Assembly: GCA_016191165.1 (NCBI GenBank)
Contig: JACPPF010000023.1
Coordinates: forward strand, 62,001 to 126,000
Length of the DNA: 64,000 nucleotides
Direction: 5' to 3'
Origin: Planctomycetota bacterium
GTDB taxonomy: Bacteria; Planctomycetota; Planctomycetia; Gemmatales; Gemmataceae
The notes under the pieces are model-generated. The model saw only the letters and a program-made list of their open reading frames with translations, did not search any database and was not told the origin of the DNA. How positions within the stretch are numbered: the first letter of the stretch is position 1; every line of letters starts with the position of its first letter. The position numbers and the translations under genes are program-made. Shown piece after piece: positions 60,520 through 64,000 of the stretch.

Positions 60520-60851
60520 GGACCTCCAGCAATCACGGGCACCGACGATATTCCCTGATGATTTTGGTTTACAAGCTCTAACACATCACCTTCAGCATAT
60601 CTCGCCGGGCCAATTTGATCCAGTTGGCCCAAGCGAAACATTTGATCGGCTACGTGCCGTGGAATCTCCACCTGAATCACATGGAATGCCTCGCTCGGAC
60701 TCGGATACAAGAACTCGCCCCAGCGTTTCGCTGCCTCAGCAGTTTCGGCGAACCACTTTCCCGCGAGGGAATTGGAGCCGGCCCTGAAACCTCCTTGGTC
60801 GGCAATGTCGGCGAGTTCCTCGGGAGACACCGCACGATAAAGGCGAATCAT
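60516..60851 (-). CDS. Small protein, possibly ADP-ribosyltransferase-like
   Basis: A 111-residue protein. MIRLYRAVSPEELADIADQGGFRAGSNSLAGKWFAETAEAAKRWGEFLY, then FHVIQVEIPRHVADQMFRLGQLDQIGPARYAEGDVLELVNQ. The LYRAV start, NSLAGKWFA and downstream E-rich end resemble small ART-fold toxins (R-S-E type) in outline, not decisively. Start 60851 preferred; a longer frame runs from 60968. It is co-translated with the EF-Tu domain 3-like gene and lies 59 bases after the DUF1553 gene. Confidence 0.72.
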   Translation of the reverse strand: MIRLYRAVSPEELADIADQGGFRAGSNSLAGKWFAETAEAAKRWGEFLYPSPSEAFHVIQVEIPRHVADQMFRLGQLDQIGPARYAEGDVLELVNQNHQGISSVPVIAGGP

Positions 60852-60910
60852 GCCCCCAATCCTTTCCGGAGGCCAACCTACGTGTAGCGTTAGCCGATCG
60901 CACCCTCGCT

Positions 60911-63475
60911 TTACCGGATATATCGGAATTCCGCCGACGCCAAAAGAGCCTGACAGAAACTCGACCACGCGGCCAGGCGCGGGCTCTGCACCGATTTTTC
61001 CTCGCGAGCGGCATTCTCGTAATCGGCGATGTAGCTCGTGGCACGTTCAATCTCCTTCGCCGTCGCCGGTCGGCTCAAGGTCAGGGCGTACGCCAGCGTG
61101 ATCCGGCGCGCGTCACTTTGCCCCTTGCCGGCCAGGACGCGTTGCGCCAGCGCCTGCGATTGTTGCCTCACGAACGGGTCGTTCAAAAGATAAAGCGCTT
61201 GCGTCGCCACTGTCGTCGCGTCGCGGCTGCCGACCACCAGGCCTTGCTCGGCGAAGTCAAACACCTCAAGCGAGCGCGGCGTCAGGGTACGCAAGAGAGG
61301 CAAATAGATGCTGCGATGAACACTCGTGTTGGCGGCCTCCTCCAGCTTCTTCGCCAGCGGGCTGACGTTGGTCAATTCGATGACCTTCAAATGCATCGCA
61401 GGCGAACCCTTGGGTCGGGCGCGGTCGAGTTTGCCTGACGCAGCCAGCATGGCGTCGCGAATCTCCTCGGCGCTCAACCGGGCGGGGTTGTGGCGCCAGA
61501 CGAGGTAATTGGCAGGGTCGGCTTTCAGGTGGGCTTCGGTGGTCTCCGAACCCAGCTGGTAGGCGCGAGTCAATACCAGGCGGCGCACGAGCTTTTTGAC
61601 AGACCATTCTCCGGGTCCTGGCGCTCCCGGCTCGCCGCGCATGAAACTCAACGCCAGGTAATCGAGCAACTCCGGGTGAGACGGTTTGTCGCCCGTGACG
61701 CCGAAGTTGTCCACGCTGCCGACCAATCCCCGGCCAAACAAGTGATGCCAGATACGGTTGGCCATGACGCGCGCGGTGAGCGGATTCTTCGGACTGGTGA
61801 GCCATTGCGCCAGTTCGAGCCGGCCGCTCTGTTTCGCGGGAATCTTTGGCGTGCCGGGAATGTCGAACGCGGAGAGAAAGCCACGCGGGACCACGGGGCC
61901 GATCTTCTCGGCTTCGCCACGGATGCGGACTTCGGTATCGCCGATGATCTTGGCATCGCGCACGCCGTAGCAGATTTGCCCGTGATTGGCGGGGTCATTG
62001 AGGGCGATCATTTCGTTCTGTATCTTGTTGACCTTCGCCCGCGCCACCTTGAGTTTCTTCTCGCGAGCCGGACCGGGAGGATTCTTGTCAAGGTTCTCGG
62101 CCAATTCCAGAAGTTCAAAACGCGCCTGCTTGAGTGCGGCCTTGGCCTGCTCGATGCGTTTGGCCGTCTTGGCATCCGGGCCGCTGCTGGCGCTGAGGCG
62201 CAACAGGAGCGAGGTGTCGTAATAATCCAGGCCACCGCCGCCCATCTTGTTGCGCAGACCGGCGCACAGATCGCTCGAGTGAAAAATACCCGCCAGGGCG
62301 TAGTAGTCGGTTGTCGGGATTGGATCAAACTTGTGATCGTGGCAGCGGGCACAACTGACGGTCAGCGCCAGCATGGAGCGCGTGAACGCGTCGATCTGCT
62401 CGTCGATGTTGTCCATGACGAAGCGGACCTTGAAACGCTGATTGACATCGCGCACGCCCAGAGCCAGGAAGCCCGTTGCGATTAGGCGTTCGTCCTTGAG
62501 CCTCTGAAGCTCCCCCTCAGCCCCGGCCCCTCTCCCTCCGGGAGAGGGGAGAGGCAACAGGTCGCCGGCGATTTGCTCACGAATGAATTGATCGTAGGGC
62601 TTGTCACGATTGAAGGCGTCGATGACGTAATCGCGGTAGCGCCAGGCATGGGGGTAGGGGAGGTTGCGCGCCGACCCGGTCGATTCGCCATAGCGCGCCA
62701 GGTCAAGCCAGTGCCGACCCCAACGCTCGCCAAAAGCGGGCGACGCCAGGAGCCGATCGACGACCTTCGCAAATGCCGCTTGCCGCTTCGCGTTCGGCGC
62801 ATTCCCGTCCTTCACGAAACTTGCCACTTCCGCCGGCGTCGGCGGCAAACCCGTGAGATCGAACGTCACACGCCGAATCAGCGTCGCCGCATCGGCGTCG
62901 CCAACGGGATTCAGGCCCTTCGATTCCAGTTTCGCGAGCAGAAAACGGTCGATGTCATCGCGCGACCAGGCCTTGTCCTTCACGGCGGGCGCCGGCACGA
63001 TGCGCAGCGGCTGAAACGCCCAGTGCTGCTTGCGAAGTTTTTCGTACTCGGGATTCGGCCGACCGAGCGACTTGGGCACGCGTGGCCCGGGCCAGGCGGC
63101 GCCATCCTTGATCCACTGCGTCAGATCCGCGATTTCCCTGGAGGACAACGGCTTCTTAGGCGGCATCTGCACTTTCTTGTGCGTTCGCTTCACCGCCTGG
63201 ATGAGCAGGCTTTTTTCAGGATGCCCCGGCACAATCGCCGGCCCGCGCCCGCCGCCGGTCAACAGACCGTTGCGATCATCCACGCGCAGCCCGGCGCGAG
63301 AATTGGTATCGGCGGAATGGCAGTTGTAACAGTGGTTCGCGAGCAGCGGGCGAATCTTCCGCTCGAAAAAATCGAGCTTCGCCTCCTCCTTGCTCGACGC
63401 CGACTGGGCATTCACCGGCCCCGTCAGGAACGGCACAAGCGACAACGACAACAGAACGCGTAGGCTCTTTGACAT
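60911..63475 (-). CDS. Secreted planctomycete cytochrome c/DUF1549/DUF1553 protein, second copy
   Basis: An 854-residue protein, start 63475 with signal peptide ending PVNAQ; an ORF start at 63670 overlaps the tRNA. Cytochrome c domain NHCYNCHSADTNSRAGLRVDDR, DUF1549 (DAATLIRRVTFDLTGLPPTPAE, ERWGRHWLDLARYGES, CARCHDHKFDPIPTTDYYALAG) and DUF1553 (NPLTARVMANRIWHHLFGRGLVGSVDNFGVTGDKPSHPELLDYLA, SLEVFDFAEQG). A repeat-encoded stretch LPSPGGRGAGAEG lies between DUF1549 blocks. Compared with the copy at 13537 it lacks about 280 residues of central region. It heads the interrupted DUF1553-DUF1501 operon. Confidence 0.95.
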   Translation of the reverse strand: MSKSLRVLLSLSLVPFLTGPVNAQSASSKEEAKLDFFERKIRPLLANHCYNCHSADTNSRAGLRVDDRNGLLTGGGRGPAIVPGHPEKSLLIQAVKRTHKKVQMPPKKPLSSREIADLTQWIKDGAAWPGPRVPKSLGRPNPEYEKLRKQHWAFQPLRIVPAPAVKDKAWSRDDIDRFLLAKLESKGLNPVGDADAATLIRRVTFDLTGLPPTPAEVASFVKDGNAPNAKRQAAFAKVVDRLLASPAFGERWGRHWLDLARYGESTGSARNLPYPHAWRYRDYVIDAFNRDKPYDQFIREQIAGDLLPLPSPGGRGAGAEGELQRLKDERLIATGFLALGVRDVNQRFKVRFVMDNIDEQIDAFTRSMLALTVSCARCHDHKFDPIPTTDYYALAGIFHSSDLCAGLRNKMGGGGLDYYDTSLLLRLSASSGPDAKTAKRIEQAKAALKQARFELLELAENLDKNPPGPAREKKLKVARAKVNKIQNEMIALNDPANHGQICYGVRDAKIIGDTEVRIRGEAEKIGPVVPRGFLSAFDIPGTPKIPAKQSGRLELAQWLTSPKNPLTARVMANRIWHHLFGRGLVGSVDNFGVTGDKPSHPELLDYLALSFMRGEPGAPGPGEWSVKKLVRRLVLTRAYQLGSETTEAHLKADPANYLVWRHNPARLSAEEIRDAMLAASGKLDRARPKGSPAMHLKVIELTNVSPLAKKLEEAANTSVHRSIYLPLLRTLTPRSLEVFDFAEQGLVVGSRDATTVATQALYLLNDPFVRQQSQALAQRVLAGKGQSDARRITLAYALTLSRPATAKEIERATSYIADYENAAREEKSVQSPRLAAWSSFCQALLASAEFRYIR
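62512..62550. repeat. Palindromic element inside the second DUF1553 gene
   Basis: CCCCCTCAGCCCCGGCCCC then CTCTCCCTCCGGGAGAGGGG, the same family as in purH. On the coding strand it reads LPSPGGRGAGAEG, after IAGDLLP and before LQRLKDERLIATGF, in frame and at the same relative site as the element at 15998 in the other DUF1553 gene. Confidence 0.87.
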
Positions 63476-63630
63476 ACGTGCGCTTCCCTGATGACGAAAA
63501 CGACCGAGAAGCCTGGGCGGCTTCAGCTGGTGCATGAACTGCCTAATATACCCGAAGGTTTGCGAAAACGAAAGCAAAAAATGCGTCCGGCGATTTTCGA
63601 TCGCATCGAAGAAAGGGGAAGGCAAAAAAG

Positions 63631-63705
63631 GGTGGATGACCGGACTCGAACCGGCGACTTCGAGATCCACAATCTCGCGCTCTAACCAACTGAGCTACAC
63701 CCACC
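63631..63705 (-). tRNA. tRNA-His (GTG)
   Basis: Read on the minus strand: acceptor GTGGGTG pairing with CATCCAC (one G-T), D-arm GCTC...GAGC, anticodon stem GCGAG... wait-free loop TTGTGGA with anticodon GTG, T-arm GCCGG TTCGAGT CCGGT. A G at position -1 opposite discriminator C73 is present, the His identity element. CCA is not encoded; CCTTTTTT follows. It lies upstream of the second DUF1553 gene in the same direction. Confidence 0.95.
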
Positions 63706-63830
63706 ACGGGCACTTTCAGATGCCTTTATCTTAAACGATTCGTTCGCTTTGACAAGCGAGAATTCCACGTCACACGATGGCCACAAATTGAGCTGGCGAG
63801 GTTTCACCTCAGACCAAACGGCCCCCACCC

Positions 63831-63890
63831 AAGCCCGAAGCGTTAGCGAGGGAAATCTTCCGCATCCTCCCTCGCGTACGCTTCGGGCCT
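63831..63890. repeat. CCGAAGCGTTAGCGAGGG-type hairpin repeat, copy 2
   Basis: Left arm AGCCCGAAGCGTTAGCGAGG, right arm CCTCGCGTACGCTTCGGGC, complementary with few mismatches, loop about 16 bases. Same family as 58752-58809. It lies in the gap right of the tRNA, without a coding neighbour in the window. Confidence 0.72.
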
Positions 63891-63978
63891 GTATCGAAAC
63901 TTGACTCATGCGCTATTAGATTCTCGGATTAAGGAACCTGTTGCCTCGTCCAGACTGAATTTTGGCGTTGCTCCCGTA

Positions 63979-63998
63979 GTGTGGACTTTAGTCCACAC
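63979..63998. repeat. GTGTGGACT palindrome at window end
   Basis: GTGTGGACT TT AGTCCACAC, 9-bp perfect arms with two-base centre. The remaining bases between the tRNA and the window end (63706-64000) show no gene, only the two repeats. Confidence 0.6.
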
Positions 63999-64000
63999 GC

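Noticed and set aside
63491-63685. Frames overlapping the tRNA-His gene, including a 5' extension of the DUF1553 protein to 63670
   Set aside because: They translate tRNA sequence; the signal peptide start at 63475 is the credible one.
1-64000. Integrated phage, conjugative element or IS transposase
   Set aside because: No integrase, transposase, capsid, relaxase or terminal direct repeats were seen; DUF2887 alone is not sufficient.

Overview
The window looks like a chromosomal segment of a GC-rich planctomycete, most likely a Gemmata-type (Gemmataceae) bacterium. The lineage call rests on family content: two giant secreted DUF1549/DUF1553 proteins with a planctomycete cytochrome c (CxxCH) domain, a Tat-exported DUF1501 protein, two DUF1559 prepilin-like proteins, a DUF11 protein, an Lgt with an inserted PDZ-like segment, and many short dispersed palindromes, some of them inside coding sequence. 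No phage, insertion sequence, CRISPR array or rRNA operon is visible. One tRNA (His) lies near the right end.

Layout. 1-4.8 kb: a leftward sulfur/persulfide operon (ArsR regulator, 28-residue membrane peptide, rhodanese with membrane tail, CoA-disulfide-reductase-like flavoprotein cut by the window edge), divergent from a Cu(I)-type P-type ATPase, with a palindromic operator between them. 4.8-12.4 kb: uronate isomerase-like enzyme, purN, a phosphodiesterase-like protein, an M19 dipeptidase, purH and lgt. 12.4-13.4 kb: a small membrane protein and an alpha/beta hydrolase of lower GC. 13.5-22.7 kb: secreted cytochrome c/DUF1553 protein and several secreted beta-propeller proteins. 22.7-34.8 kb: a terminator-bearing gap that may encode a small RNA, a subtilase, an M50-like/DUF2887 pair, dcd, an HtrA-type protease, sugar isomerase-like and ceramidase-like proteins, and small membrane and secreted proteins. 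35-41 kb: lipoprotein plus DUF1559 prepilin, rimI, a DUF11 protein coupled to a MazG-like hydrolase, and smpB.

41-48.9 kb is a rightward run: glycosyltransferase coupled to a tandem WaaP-like kinase, a metallopeptidase-like lipoprotein, separate coaB and coaC genes in reversed order, a second DUF1559 protein and a BCS1-like AAA ATPase. 49.8-51.5 kb holds a NUDIX gene coupled to a FolK-SDR fusion (probable pterin/folate module). 51.7-56.3 kb runs leftward: methyltransferase, fumarylacetoacetase, a DUF433/PIN-like toxin-antitoxin-like pair and a GH10-like protein without catalytic glutamates. 56.5-58.7 kb: copper amine oxidase and a small DUF1871-like protein. 58.8-63.5 kb: the usual planctomycete DUF1553-DUF1501 pair, here split by a two-gene cassette (a possible ADP-ribosyltransferase-like protein and a stand-alone EF-Tu domain-3-like protein).

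The most unusual material is: (i) a palindromic element inserted in frame into purH and both DUF1553 genes, encoding PSPSGRGAGGEG-type peptides; (ii) the two-gene cassette inside the DUF1553-DUF1501 operon; (iii) a 121-bp inverted-repeat element present twice, each time in a convergent gap directly after a stop codon; (iv) the FolK-SDR fusion with the SDR tyrosine replaced by phenylalanine, preceded by a 7-bp tandem repeat spanning the gene junction; (v) a strong terminator in a divergent gap. All functions are inferred by reading motifs; no database search was possible.
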